64,000 bases of DNA from Henricia sp. BOLD:AAB3569 (lineage: Eukaryota; Echinodermata; Asteroidea; Spinulosida; Echinasteridae), in assembly GCA_037783545.1 (NCBI GenBank), contig JBBELK010000004.1:434001-498000 (forward strand), written 5' to 3'. The notes under the pieces are model-generated. The model was not told the DNA's origin, searched no databases, and was given only the letters and a program-made list of their open reading frames with translations. Position numbers and translations under genes: made by a program. Shown in pieces: positions 62,301 to 63,666 of the stretch; position 1 is the first letter of the stretch; each line of letters starts with the position of its first letter.

Positions 62301-63444
62301 TATCATGCAAGCTCCTCGGTTTCCTCTATGAAAACAATATGCGCAGAGACCATAAACAGCCTACGGGATCAAATGCACCTGTGTGGGCACGATTAGAAGC
62401 ACCGACGTGTGGTGATGCTTACATACTTACTGTGCAGTCGGGACGAACTTTACATAAGAAATTGGAAGTTTTGTTTTCATTTGGTCAGGCACTTTGCCCG
62501 CAGGGACTCAACGAGAAAACAAGTAATTATGATAGTGTTTTCTTATTCTCAAGTTAGTCTCCTGATATTTTGTCTGTATGCTTGATATCTTAATTCTGTC
62601 AGATATCTGTATTTAATATTAATGCATTAAAGGTAAAGGTTCATTTTGGTAATTACCCTCCAAAGAAGTGACTAAATTATTATATAAAAGCTTACTTGTT
62701 ATCAGGATGGTAATGGTAAAGTAATTATCCTGTGAAATTATTTCGTCTGAAATGCCCCACTGATGATACAAATGTCAAAACTATTTGAATCTCCAAAGAT
62801 CGCCTGTAGGCGGTTTTTTGTAGCCATTCATTCATGCACAAAAACCTTGCTTGGATTTTTCAAGTTTTCCGAAGTATCACTGTATTTATGTGGCTGAAAT
62901 TTCTACAAGGTAGTTTTCTCGACATAGGCTTTCAATTACCAGTGGAAATAACGCCGTTTTTAACAGTTTACCAATCATGTACTCTACCTTTAAATATGAT
63001 TGGTGTGTTTGCAGATACATTGTAAATATAACCGGGTATACGATCCTATTCTACCAGCCTGTTTGTACAAAAACTACGAATTTTTTCCCCCAAATGTGCA
63101 TAATACAATTAAAATTCGTTCACTGCACATTTATTATACCATTTCGATCGGCAGCCATGACAGGGGGCAGGTTTTCATATTTAAATGTGTGACAAAATTA
63201 TTGCCTACTCGTGCATGAAGCACGGTGACAATGTGACTGCCCCCCGTCATGGCCGGCCGTGCAAAGTGTCTATTGGTGGAATATTTTGGTTCGTCCCGCA
63301 GGAACACCCAGAAAGACCGAACACCAAAGTTGTCCTACAGCAGCACAACTGTTCTGGGGAGTTAACGACGTATTTCATTTGGGCCGTCTACATCTACAAA
63401 GGTCTCCTGCTGGTCTTCGGTACTTTCATCGTCTGGCAGACAAG
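7267..63444 (+). CDS. GABA-B-receptor-like class C GPCR, 14 exons, 3' end outside window
   Basis: Fourteen exons with GT-AG borders join in one frame: 7267-7530, 23426-23578, 31870-32034, 33325-33426, 33565-33630, 34881-35075, 35883-36113, 37728-37791, 39730-39810, 53912-54077, 58699-58831, 60858-60965, 61386-61508 and 63302-63444. The product starts with a signal peptide, then has a Venus-flytrap domain (about residues 35-440), a linker with no cysteine-rich domain, and TM1-TM5 (about 467-662). Recognisable GABA-B signatures are WNLVQISYGS, VRIIVGNFYE, KKVFCEAY, AYDAVWAAALALN, LIKMSSPNLNDLI, FGAMFSKTWRV and IYKGLLLVFGTF. The membrane part resembles subunit 2 most. Class C receptors act as plasma-membrane dimers, and GABA-B types usually signal through Gi/o. 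Almost all GABA-contact residues known from subunit 1 are replaced, so the ligand is unknown. TM6, TM7 and any C-terminal coiled coil are not in the window. Confidence 0.93.
7670..7893. mobile_element. Foldback repeat just after exon 1
   Basis: GAAATATCTTTAACCTGTT and AACAAGTTAAAGATATTTC are outer inverse ends; CAGATAGTCTGGTAACATG, TTTCTACAACCTCCCTG and GCAGGGAGGTTATGAAAGC are the inner arms. Located 140 nt into intron 1. Confidence 0.65.
7894..9801. other. Intron 1, part: nothing recognised
   Basis: AT-rich sequence with short overlapping frames on both strands, none with motifs. Confidence 0.6.
9802..10020. mobile_element. Foldback MITE with about 100-nt arms
   Basis: GCGCCCTCTGGACTAGTGGC and its inverse GCCACTAGTCCAGAGGGTGC, extended outward through TTTCCCAAGTCTGAC/CATACTTGGGAAAG, with a short loop GGTCTCGGAAA. 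Confidence 0.7.
10851..10940 (+). mobile_element. MITE family C left-end fragment
   Basis: It begins TTAAAGGCCCATT and continues TTGCGTTGACCCAATATTTT and CCGACAAGAAAAACG, as at the left end of the copies at 15540 and 21674. Confidence 0.55.
11829..11857 (+). repeat. (TG)n microsatellite
   Basis: About 14 uninterrupted TG units in intron 1. Confidence 0.95.
12085..12254 (+). repeat. Tandem duplication, period 82 nt
   Basis: TATGAGTTAACCTGTTTACA then TGAAAATCAGTTG(C/A)TTCC occurs at about 12099 and again at 12181, with only a few differences. Lies in intron 1. Confidence 0.75.
12368..12578. mobile_element. TA-flanked mariner-type MITE
   Basis: CACTACTCACAATAAGTTAG and CTAACTTATTGTGAATAGTT are inverse ends bounded by TA at 12366-12367 and 12579-12580. 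Tc1/mariner elements duplicate TA. A half copy occurs at 15596-15695. Confidence 0.7.
12580..13469. other. Intron 1, part: nothing recognised
   Basis: The 91-codon plus frame at 12761 is low-complexity and A/T driven. No repeat family matched by eye. Confidence 0.55.
13470..13687 (-). mobile_element. MITE family B, partial copy
   Basis: ATAAAATACCTCCCCAAAAT, TTTGCAATCTCCAATTTGGA, TGCACTGCTTTATGCAACCG and AATATCCTTGAAAATATACG match family B; both ends are lost. Confidence 0.6.
14582..15154. mobile_element. TTAA-flanked MITE (third TTAA family)
   Basis: TTAA at 14578-14581 and 15155-15158 bracket a 573-bp unit with ends AGGGCC and GGGCCCT. No open frame of interest lies inside. The terminus resembles families B and C. 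Confidence 0.5.
15540..16110 (+). mobile_element. MITE family C copy, interrupted by two other repeats
   Basis: The left end AAAGGCCCATTGTACCATTT lies at 15541. The body resumes at about 15785 (GGAAATTCCTGGCAATGGTA) and runs to GCAGCTGAAATTTCTG. Between them sit a half copy of the TA-flanked repeat of 12368 (from 15596) and a half copy of the 27126 foldback (about 15700-15795). GTTTTAAAAAAGTGTG...CATTCGTTTAA is duplicated within it. Confidence 0.6.
16931..17170. mobile_element. Foldback MITE, 240 bp
   Basis: ATATGGGTCTTTCTATAAAT and ATTTATAGAAAGACCCATAT are inverse ends; TGTCCCCCGTTAC and GTAACGGTGGACA continue the arms. Confidence 0.7.
17373..17835. mobile_element. Large foldback MITE (family F), copy 1
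   Basis: Nearly the whole unit is an inverted repeat: AACTCCTTAAAACAAGTTTG and GTCAAGTTTGACTGACGATT on the left are answered by ATCGTCAGTCAAACTGGACT and ATGAGTTT on the right, and AAATGTCACAAAATTCACTG by GCATTTTGTGACATTTCACT. Loop near CCTTTTGTTGGAGGATGGGA. Confidence 0.75.
17836..19490. other. Intron 1, part: nothing recognised
   Basis: No gene, no clear inverted repeat longer than about 15 bp. Confidence 0.55.
19504..19648 (+). mobile_element. Short tRNA-derived insertion with 12-nt target duplication
   Basis: TGACACTGAATA occurs at 19492-19503 and again at 19649-19660, a likely target-site duplication. Inside, GGTAGAGCGTCTGCCTGG and a perfect box B GGTTCGAATCC (19597-19607) with an intact T-arm show tRNA descent. 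The acceptor 5' strand and half the D-arm are missing, so it is not a functional tRNA. AACCAAACATGGTA (19553-19566) and its inverse (19636-19649) bracket the tRNA part. Confidence 0.6.
19661..20810. other. Intron 1, part: GC-richer segment without recognised gene
   Basis: About 19800-20310 is richer in CG than its surroundings, but no frame shows a domain. It might be an old promoter-like segment; nothing supports that beyond composition. Confidence 0.4.
20811..20940 (+). mobile_element. SINE family A 3' fragment
   Basis: GGCCGCGTGAATTTTCCCC, CTCCCACTTCTAAAACTGC and the following tail match the 3' half of the copy at 30521-30722. No box A or B is left. Confidence 0.55.
21674..22234 (+). mobile_element. 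MITE family C, long copy with internal duplication
   Basis: It starts AAAGGCCCATTGTATCATTT and ends TTTTCCAATCATGTCTTTAA. The 3' segment (ACCATTCA...CTATGTGGCTGAAAT) appears twice, once at about 21870-21990 and again at about 22080-22200. Confidence 0.65.
22591..22934 (+). mobile_element. MITE family B, complete copy
   Basis: TTAA on both sides, ends AGGAGCGTGTCCAGA and TCTGGACAAGTTCCT. Internal landmarks are GAGCCCCCATTTTTCCCATG, ATTACCATTCTAAAATGTCG, AAGCAGTGCAGTGATTACAC and CTTCCCATGGATAG. Confidence 0.8.
23426..23578 (+). CDS. Exon 2: flytrap lobe 1, residues 89-139
   Basis: A long pyrimidine tract and TTGCACAG precede the exon; the donor is GTAAAA. It is 51 codons in phase 0 at both ends. 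It covers the helix NEEGWALNELLQELL, the strand NPVMIIGPL and the run to WNLVQ, which in GABA-B receptors reads WNLI/V. Relative to subunits 1 and 2, the paired cysteines expected near its start and in the loop after the IIG strand are both missing; the exon contains no Cys. NAS at 105-107 is a possible N-glycosylation site. Exon 1 lies 15.9 kb upstream. Confidence 0.93.
23579..25154. other. Intron 2, part: nothing recognised
   Basis: Follows exon 2. No repeat family or coding signal stands out. Confidence 0.55.
25155..25235 (+). mobile_element. SINE family A 3' fragment
   Basis: TCCTCCCACTTCTAGAACTG followed by CATCTTCTTTTTCGTCAT matches the SINE A tail; the 5' part is missing. Confidence 0.5.
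25238..25374 (-). mobile_element. MITE family B, partial copy
   Basis: TTAAAGGAGCGTATTCAGAA marks one terminus, then AATACCTCCCCAAATATCC, TGGAAGCAAAAAGGTTGGTG. The other half is missing. Confidence 0.6.
25375..26880. other. Intron 2, part: nothing recognised
   Basis: AT-rich, short frames only. Confidence 0.55.
26881..27124. mobile_element. TA-flanked MITE family D, copy 1
   Basis: TTA-GCCTTTTTGAAGTATGGC at the left is inverted as GCCATACTTCTAAAAGGC-TAA at the right, consistent with a TA duplication. GGAGGGCGCA/TTGCGCCCTC extends the arms. Confidence 0.75.
27126..27329. mobile_element. Foldback repeat (family E)
   Basis: ACAAAAACACAATGGAAATT is answered by ATGTCCATTGTGTTTTTGT around CCTGGCGG...CCGCCTGG, and outer GTGACCCGATCTGC by the right end. 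It abuts family D copy 1. A half copy is at about 15700-15795. Confidence 0.6.
27875..28109. mobile_element. TA-flanked MITE family D, copy 2
   Basis: Same ends as the copy at 26881 (TTAGCCTTTTGGAAGTATGG and its inverse) and the same interior, with small indels. A left-end fragment also lies at 63533-63590. Confidence 0.75.
28560..29026. mobile_element. MITE with about 50-bp inverted ends
   Basis: AGCCCGGCGCAAACGGGAGA at the left and CTCCCGTTTGCGCCGCGCTT at the right are inverse; the arms continue through CGAAATACGAAACAAA/TTTGTTTCGTGTTTCG. The interior is rich in GTTTC/GAAAC words. The 141-codon frame running through it (28537-28962) is an artefact of this composition. Confidence 0.7.
29140..29215 (-). 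pseudogene. tRNA-like relic
   Basis: On the minus strand GGTGGTCTAGTTGTAAAGC resembles a D-arm with box A and GAGTCTAATTC a weak box B. The stems are poor, so this is a relic or SINE head, not a tRNA gene. Confidence 0.3.
29360..29460 (-). mobile_element. tRNA-derived fragment with perfect box B
   Basis: The reverse complement of 29371-29381 is GGTTCGAATCC, followed by CGTCCTGGTC. Upstream on this strand no box A or acceptor match is evident, so only the T-arm side is recognisable. Confidence 0.35.
30521..30722 (+). mobile_element. tRNA-derived SINE (family A), most complete copy
   Basis: It has a perfect pol III box A (TGGCGTAGTGG, 30532-30542) and box B (GGTTCGATTCC, 30575-30585), a tRNA-unrelated body (CAGTCCCTACTTGACCGCG, TCCTAAAACTGCA) and a short (TTG)n tail. 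An inverted tail fragment of the same family follows at 30821-30870, so the locus can fold back. Confidence 0.75.
30821..30870 (-). mobile_element. SINE family A tail fragment, inverted
   Basis: GACGAAGAAGGAGTTGCAGT and TTTTAGAAGTGGGAG are the reverse complement of the SINE A tail seen at 30660-30690. Confidence 0.55.
31508..31550 (+). mobile_element. tRNA-like 5' half (SINE fragment)
   Basis: GCTCGGTGGTCGAGTGGTTA followed by GGACGTCTGCC is the D-arm/box A region of a Ser/Leu-like tRNA. No box B follows. Confidence 0.4.
31870..32034 (+). CDS. Exon 3: flytrap lobe 1 to hinge, residues 140-194
   Basis: The acceptor is TGTATTCAG and the donor GTAAGA; 55 codons, phase 0. It continues WNLVQ directly with ISYGSHEPTLGNRQRYP, the most conserved stretch of GABA-B lobe 1, then FLYRTIMSTTGYND and the strand KQWGWKRVATLG. 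The second serine after YG that binds GABA in subunit 1 is His145 here, and the histidine of the RTH motif is Ile162. Fold determinants are kept while ligand contacts are changed. Confidence 0.94.
32310..32453. mobile_element. Foldback MITE family G, copy 1
   Basis: Starts TATAGACCGTATCGAATAGC and ends GCTATTCGATATAGTCTAT. The middle (AACCATGCATGTCCTCAAAG) is shared with the copy at 49821. It lies in intron 3. Confidence 0.7.
32872..32909 (+). repeat. Short tandem repeat, period 16 nt
   Basis: CTTGGATGCTGGGGG is repeated twice and begins a third time. Confidence 0.7.
33325..33426 (+). CDS. Exon 4: flytrap lobe 2, residues 195-228
   Basis: Acceptor ATCCGCCAG, donor GTAAGT, 34 codons in phase 0. 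It encodes AMEDMYIKLINNSIEILAK, the helix following the cleft in lobe 2, and an acidic loop NYDDDLIQPFKFFK that precedes the central strand of lobe 2. The length matches GABA-B subunits without insertion. N205-N206-S207 is a possible glycosylation site. Confidence 0.9.
33565..33630 (+). CDS. Exon 5: lobe 2 strand and helix, residues 229-250
   Basis: A 66-nt exon between CCTGCAG and GTGAGC, phase 0. It encodes EKDVRIIVGNFYEYRAKKVFCE, close to GABA-B subunit 1 in this region. Tyr240 matches the tyrosine of subunit 1 that contacts GABA from lobe 2, the only ligand contact that appears retained. Cys249 is the first cysteine of the lobe-2 disulfide. Confidence 0.93.
33750..34055. repeat. Cluster of direct and inverted copies of a TCAGAC word
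   Basis: CACTATCAGACA(A/T), TCAGATTTTTGTCTGA, GACAGACAATTGTTTG and TGTCTGATAGTG recur at least six times in both orientations, probably overlapping decayed inverted-repeat elements. In intron 5. Confidence 0.5.
34358..34605 (+). mobile_element. tRNA-derived SINE (family B) with G-tract
   Basis: Box A-like GGCTGAGTGGTTTGA (34366-34380) and box B GGGTTCAATACC (34421-34432) are followed by CTTGAGCAAGGCACTTAA and AAGCCGTTGGTCCAGTGTGT. The same body recurs at 47367-47515. This copy ends in a G-rich run (34578-34603). Confidence 0.7.
34881..35075 (+). CDS. Exon 6: lobe 2, residues 251-315
   Basis: Acceptor TTTTTACCAG after a pyrimidine tract, donor GTAAGC, 65 codons, phase 0. It encodes AYRAGLYGPKYVWMIFGHYD, then PNWW, GCTADEM and AVEGAISVGF. 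Cys284 pairs by position with Cys249 as in other GABA-B flytraps. The tryptophan of the GWY motif that stacks on the ligand in subunit 1 is His268. The exon is GC-rich compared with the introns around it, as expected for constrained coding sequence. Confidence 0.93.
35395..35443 (+). pseudogene. tRNA relic lacking the anticodon arm
   Basis: GGCTTCA at the 5' end pairs over 7 bp (one G-T) with TGGAGCC at the 3' end. Between them are a D-arm-like TAGTTCAATTGGTAG and TTCGAAT of the T-loop with CCCGG. The anticodon arm and the 5' T-stem strand are missing, so only 49 nt remain. It lies in intron 6. Confidence 0.5.
35883..36113 (+). CDS. Exon 7: lobe 2 to lobe 1 return, residues 316-392
   Basis: Acceptor ATTGTGTTAG, donor GTAAGT, 77 codons, phase 0. 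It encodes TPSEYRNIML (the Q-E-Y-like helix of GABA-B receptors), then KPPPYAYDAVWAAALALN, the family hallmark, and a loop ending NFMGVS. Glutamate at the position that binds the GABA amino group in subunit 1 is proline here (Pro338). NLT (326-328), NAS (354-356) and a later NDT are possible glycosylation sites. Confidence 0.93.
36214..36591. mobile_element. MITE with internal AGCATTTGCT repeats
   Basis: GGGTCGTATTTATAAAAACT and AGTTTTTATAAATACGACCC are perfect inverse ends, flanked by AAT on both sides. The interior repeats AGCATTTGCT/AGCAAATGCT and AGCATTTACT in both orientations. In intron 7. Confidence 0.75.
36671..36744. repeat. 29-bp inverted repeat
   Basis: CTCATGGCAAAGTGGTGTAT and ATACACCACTTTGCCATGAG, extended to GGCC on both sides; one mismatch over 29 bp, 16-nt loop. 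Confidence 0.75.
36830..37015. mobile_element. MITE with GGATTCACAC ends
   Basis: GGATTCACACTAAG and CTTAGTGTGAATCC are inverse ends; TTTTTACGCGCG/CGCACGTAATTT follow. A half copy at 45251-45370 begins GGATTCACACTGGG. Confidence 0.7.
37728..37791 (+). CDS. Exon 8: end of flytrap lobe 1, residues 393-413
   Basis: A 64-nt exon between GTTCTACAG and GTAAGT that changes the splice phase from 0 to 1. GLVSFDSNGDRRGEFRIRRI matches the SG(Q/H)VVF-nGxR strand pair found near the end of every GABA-B flytrap domain. The last base joins exon 9 to make an Asn codon. Confidence 0.92.
37792..39729. other. Intron 8, contains a possible minus-strand coding exon
   Basis: Between exons 8 and 9. The segment 38486-38953 on the minus strand has an uninterrupted frame starting at an ATG in a good context (see findings). 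Otherwise no repeat was recognised. Confidence 0.4.
39730..39810 (+). CDS. Exon 9: flytrap C-terminal strands, residues 414-440
   Basis: Acceptor TTGTCTTACAG, donor GTAAGT; 81 nt, phase 1 at both ends. It encodes NGTDLDIGHYNRGTDTIIWY, corresponding to the K-(I/V)G-YN-x-x-D-x-(I/L) strands before the membrane linker. N-G-T at 414-416 is a possible glycosylation site. The downstream intron is 14.1 kb. Confidence 0.88.
40031..40148. repeat. Near-perfect 118-bp palindrome
   Basis: CATGGTTAAGATTATAGGCC, GTGATCTCGAAGCCATGACT and ATGCCCCTCGGC are followed at once by their inverse, leaving almost no loop. A half copy is at 60102-60165. Confidence 0.75.
40551..40695. repeat. Foldback repeat next to a 14-bp hairpin
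   Basis: CAACATACCTTTCTGAAAG and TTTTTTAGAAAGGTATGTTG, GCAAATTTCCAATATA and TAAATAGGAAATTTGTAC are inverse. Just upstream, GCTGAAGTTATCT and AGATAACTTCAGC (40494-40525) form a perfect hairpin. Confidence 0.6.
41216..41363 (-). mobile_element. tRNA-derived SINE (family A), inverted copy
   Basis: On the minus strand this reads a degenerate box A (ATCATAGTGGCTC), TTCCACTTCTGGCGTCACG, a box B-like GGGTTCGTATC and the family body CAGTCCCTAC...GGTTTCCC. Confidence 0.6.
42424..42518 (+). repeat. Two-copy tandem repeat, period about 46 nt
   Basis: GGCCGTGCACGGGTGCTC followed by TGTCTTCAT and GAAGCG(T/C)ACTTG occurs twice in a row, then begins a third time (GACCGTG). Confidence 0.75.
42519..44787. 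other. Intron 9, part: mostly unrecognised
   Basis: Apart from a family C fragment (43425-43575) and a small duplication of ACAACTAGCTTCGCTGC at about 43190-43230, nothing was identified. Confidence 0.5.
43425..43575 (-). mobile_element. MITE family C fragment
   Basis: GACATGCATGGTTTTTGTGT, GTTGAATAAATGGTAA, TACCATTTTACACGGG and ATGTGGTGTTTTATCATTGC match the inverse of family C internal sequence. Confidence 0.55.
44788..45250 (+). pseudogene. Tc1-like transposon, left end with transposase N-terminal fragment
   Basis: TCACATAAGTGAGTACACCC near the left end resembles termini of Tc1-type elements. At 45171-45242 the frame reads MAPHGKELSKDVKDMGYKKI, the start of a Tc1-type transposase with a deletion between KDVK and GYKKI. 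A GGATTCACAC MITE half copy begins at 45251, beyond which the element is lost. The rest of the helix-turn-helix, the DDE domain and the right end are absent. Confidence 0.6.
45728..47192 (-). mobile_element. Tc1/mariner-type transposon with about 210-bp inverted ends, defective
   Basis: The ends (45728-45941 and 46987-47192) are inverse to each other with few differences, starting AACACCTCAACAAAAGTAAG, and TA flanks both (45726-45727, 47193-47194). The decayed minus-strand transposase lies between them. Total length is 1465 bp, close to usual for Tc1 elements. Confidence 0.85.
45960..46869 (-). pseudogene. Tc1-type transposase, frameshifted, with an internal deletion
   Basis: It starts at 46869 with MPRMSIQDRAIAIGLLEALT and a helix-turn-helix (VKQVARMMGVSPNAIRKLHS), then TGAVADLPRTGRPKVT. 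The frame then breaks twice. From about 46499 the catalytic domain reads FRHKRSRLQWARNHSRWT, VLFTDEVRV, GGGSVMAWAGIS, PANSPDLNPIEHLWE, and at the end CRQVIQHHGG. The first acidic residue is in FTDE. Between the GGGSVMAWAGIS strand and SPDLNP the usual QQDNxxxH segment with the second catalytic Asp is missing. It cannot be an active transposase. Confidence 0.85.
47289..47366 (+). repeat. Poly(C) tract, 78 nt
   Basis: Only C apart from A at 47306 and 47351. It starts after TTTTCGAA and ends at the SINE B body. The proline- and glycine-rich frames here are compositional. Confidence 0.95.
47367..47515 (+). mobile_element. SINE family B body fused to a poly(C) tract
   Basis: CTTGAGCAAGGCATTCAA and AAGCCGTTGGTCCAGTGTGT match the copy at 34358-34605. 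The tRNA-like head is replaced by the 78-nt C tract at 47289-47366. Confidence 0.6.
47736..47837 (+). repeat. Poly(G) tract, about 100 nt with T interruptions
   Basis: Runs of G broken by single T. It is the inverse of the C tract at 47289, about 370 nt away, and the two could pair. Confidence 0.95.
48200..48520 (-). mobile_element. MITE family B, inverted copy
   Basis: Reads AGAAGCGTGCTCAG, CCAGAAAATGGATTTCG, CCATGGGAAGAAAACAGG, then CACCCATGGGAAAAATGGGG and ATCTGGACACGCT, the inverse of the copy at 22591. TTAA is kept on the left only. Confidence 0.7.
48521..49820. other. Intron 9, part: nothing recognised
   Basis: Frames are short and without motifs. Confidence 0.55.
49821..49970. mobile_element. 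Foldback MITE family G, copy 2, near-perfect ends
   Basis: TATAGACCATATCGAATAGC then CGCCATTTCGTGGGGCA is answered by TGCCCCACGAAATGGCGGC then TATTCGATACGGTCTATA: about 37 bp of terminal inverted repeat with one mismatch. Confidence 0.8.
50843..51325. mobile_element. Large foldback MITE (family F), copy 2
   Basis: Ends ACTCCTCAAAAAAAGTTCGG and CCGAACTTTTTTGAGGAGT are inverse to each other; arms of roughly 230 nt follow. The asymmetric centre (CCAAGCAAAAGGGGAATGC) is inverted relative to copy 1. Confidence 0.8.
52259..52400. mobile_element. Foldback MITE family G, copy 3
   Basis: TATAGACCGTATCGGATAAC, TGCCATCTTGTCGGGCAG and the inverse AAGATGGCAGCTATTTGATA; the right terminus is eroded. Confidence 0.65.
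53531..53650 (+). repeat. CCGTAATTTT-type repeat cluster
   Basis: CCCGTGAATTTTACGG, ACGGTAACCGTAATTTTAAC, CCCGTAATTTTTTTTAACGG and CCCGTAAAATTCTACG recur in 120 nt. Probably a decayed inverted-repeat element. Confidence 0.5.
53755..53861 (+). mobile_element. tRNA-derived SINE (family A), degraded copy
   Basis: It starts GGGCGGTCAGGTTGGCATAA, contains CTTTCCCCGACTTTCACATT and ends GGGTTGCAGTCCCTAT. Box B is reduced to GGGATTCCTGGG. It ends about 50 nt before exon 10. Confidence 0.55.
53912..54077 (+). CDS. Exon 10: linker and TM1, residues 441-496
   Basis: Acceptor TTTTGGCAG, donor GTTAGT; enters in phase 1 and leaves in phase 2. SSGGKPPEDSDITVTEYHKD is the short linker, carrying the GxPPxD motif typical of GABA-B receptors and no cysteine-rich domain. 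TM1 spans about residues 467-491 (ELFVSMTAFSSVGIAMAIGF then LAFNIF), ending in YRNER. Confidence 0.92.
54078..55154. other. Intron 10, part: nothing recognised
   Basis: AT-rich intronic sequence without family repeats recognised. Confidence 0.55.
55155..55511 (+). mobile_element. MITE family C copy with poly(C) insertion
   Basis: ACCCAAAATTTTACTTCACA, GTGTTGATAGCAATGGTAAG, then a 32-nt C-rich tract (55259-55290), GTGTAAAATGGTACC, ACCATTCATTCAACACAAAA and TATCATGTAATCTG. Other copies have no C expansion at this site. Confidence 0.7.
55512..56812. other. Intron 10, part: GC-richer centre, no gene called
   Basis: About 56040-56590 has frames of 120 and 123 codons on opposite strands, mutually overlapping and without domains. 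Their coding potential is unproven. Confidence 0.4.
56813..57175 (-). mobile_element. MITE family C copy, inverted, near full length
   Basis: From TTAAACACATATTACATGAT through CAGCATCACATAACTAAAG, GTTGAATGAATGGTAAA, TTGGCAATGTCTCCCACAGA and GTGAATGATGTATCGGGCCT-TTAA. This is the clearest view of both ends of the family. Confidence 0.7.
58211..58550 (+). mobile_element. MITE family B, complete copy
   Basis: TTAA on both sides; ends AGGAGTGTGACTGTCCAGA and TCTGGACAAGCTCCT. Same internal order as the copy at 22591. It lies about 150 nt upstream of exon 11. Confidence 0.8.
58699..58831 (+). CDS. Exon 11: intracellular loop 1 and TM2, residues 496-540
   Basis: Acceptor TATTTTGCAG, donor GTAAGA; phase 2 to phase 0. 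RLIKMSSPNLNDLIIVGC is nearly the subunit 2 intracellular-loop-1/TM2 sequence. TM2 runs to about residue 526 (LLGVD, where family members have LxGLD). Cys539 at the exon end is the conserved top-of-TM3 cysteine that pairs with extracellular loop 2. Confidence 0.95.
58832..60101. other. Intron 11, part: nothing recognised
   Basis: Only a family C end fragment (about 60035-60060, TTTTCCAATCATGTAATTTG). Confidence 0.5.
60102..60165 (+). repeat. Half copy of the 40.0-kb palindrome
   Basis: CATGGTTAAGATTATAGGCT, GTGATCTCGAAGCCATGACT and ATGCCCC match the left arm of 40031-40148. Confidence 0.65.
60242..60351. mobile_element. Foldback MITE, 110 bp
   Basis: GGGCTGCGTTCGAAACACGC and GCGTGTTTCGAACGCAGCCC are perfect inverse ends, extended by GAACGTTGC/GCAATGTTC. 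Confidence 0.75.
60858..60965 (+). CDS. Exon 12: TM3 and intracellular loop 2, residues 541-576
   Basis: Acceptor TTTCTTCCAG, donor GTAAGA, 36 codons, phase 0. VRAWLFGISFTLSFGAMFSK followed by TWRVYSIF is the canonical GABA-B TM3. The basic stretch TNKKLQKR starts intracellular loop 2, the main G-protein contact region of subunit 2. The FGAMFxKTWRV core is unbroken. Confidence 0.95.
61169..61349. mobile_element. Foldback MITE family G, copy 4
   Basis: TATAGACCGTGTCGAATAGC to GCTATTCGATACGCTCTATA. It occupies most of intron 12 and ends 36 nt before exon 13. Confidence 0.75.
61386..61508 (+). CDS. Exon 13: TM4, residues 577-617
   Basis: Acceptor TTGATGACAG, donor GTAAGT, 41 codons, phase 0. 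VIKDYRLFAMVGILLLIDIA continuing to IFALWQILDD follows the subunit 2 pattern IIKDxxLLxxVGxxLLID...WQxVDP. The DP after TM4 is DD here. The rest is the start of extracellular loop 2. Confidence 0.94.
61595..61961 (-). mobile_element. MITE family B, inverted copy with G15 tract
   Basis: ACAGAAAATGGTTTTCG, CCATGGGAAGAAAACAGG, TTGGTGTAATCACTGCACTG, a G15 run at 61814-61828, GATATCCTTTAAAATATACG and ATGCTCCT-TTAA. The left end is degenerate. Confidence 0.7.
62817..62995 (+). mobile_element. MITE family C 3' fragment
   Basis: CCATTCATTCATGCACAAAA, TTCCGAAGTATCACTG, TATGTGGCTGAAATTTCTAC and ACCAATCATGTACTCTACCT-TTAA. Confidence 0.6.
63147..63265. mobile_element. Foldback MITE (CATGACAGGGGG family), copy 2
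   Basis: GGCAGCCATGACAGGGGGCA is inverted as CTGCCCCCCGTCATGGCC, with internal TTTAAATGTG shared with copy 1. It ends 36 nt before exon 14 and so lies where the branch point of that intron would be expected. Confidence 0.65.
63302..63444 (+). CDS. Exon 14: extracellular loop 2 and TM5, residues 618-664
   Basis: Acceptor TTCGTCCCGCAG, donor GTAGGC; phase 0 to phase 2, so an unfinished Arg codon continues outside the window. Cys634 (HNCSGE) is the loop cysteine that pairs with Cys539. TM5 is about 639-662, with IYKGLLLVFGTFIVWQTR matching the AYKGLLxLxGxFLAWETR signature of GABA-B receptors. A foldback repeat ends about 40 nt before the acceptor. Confidence 0.94.
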
Positions 63445-63532
63445 GTAGGCAAATTTCATTAGTCAATCAAATACCTAAATATCCCCTCGTTTTACTCCAA
63501 CGAACAGGGATTTTAACTTGAGGCAGGCCATT

Positions 63533-63600
63533 TGGCCTTTTTGAAATATGGCGGAAAGAGTAGGATGCTGCACTTTGTTTTGGACATGAATTCGTAGTGA
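63533..63600 (+). mobile_element. MITE family D left-end fragment
   Basis: GGCCTTTTTGAAATATGGCG then GAAAGAGTAGGATGCTGCAC resembles the left arm of the copies at 26881 and 27875. It lies about 90 nt after exon 14. Confidence 0.5.
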
Positions 63601-63666
63601 ATTGCAACATTTCTGCACTTCATCCATTATATCATTTGCAGATGAAACTTTTTCACGAATTCCAGG

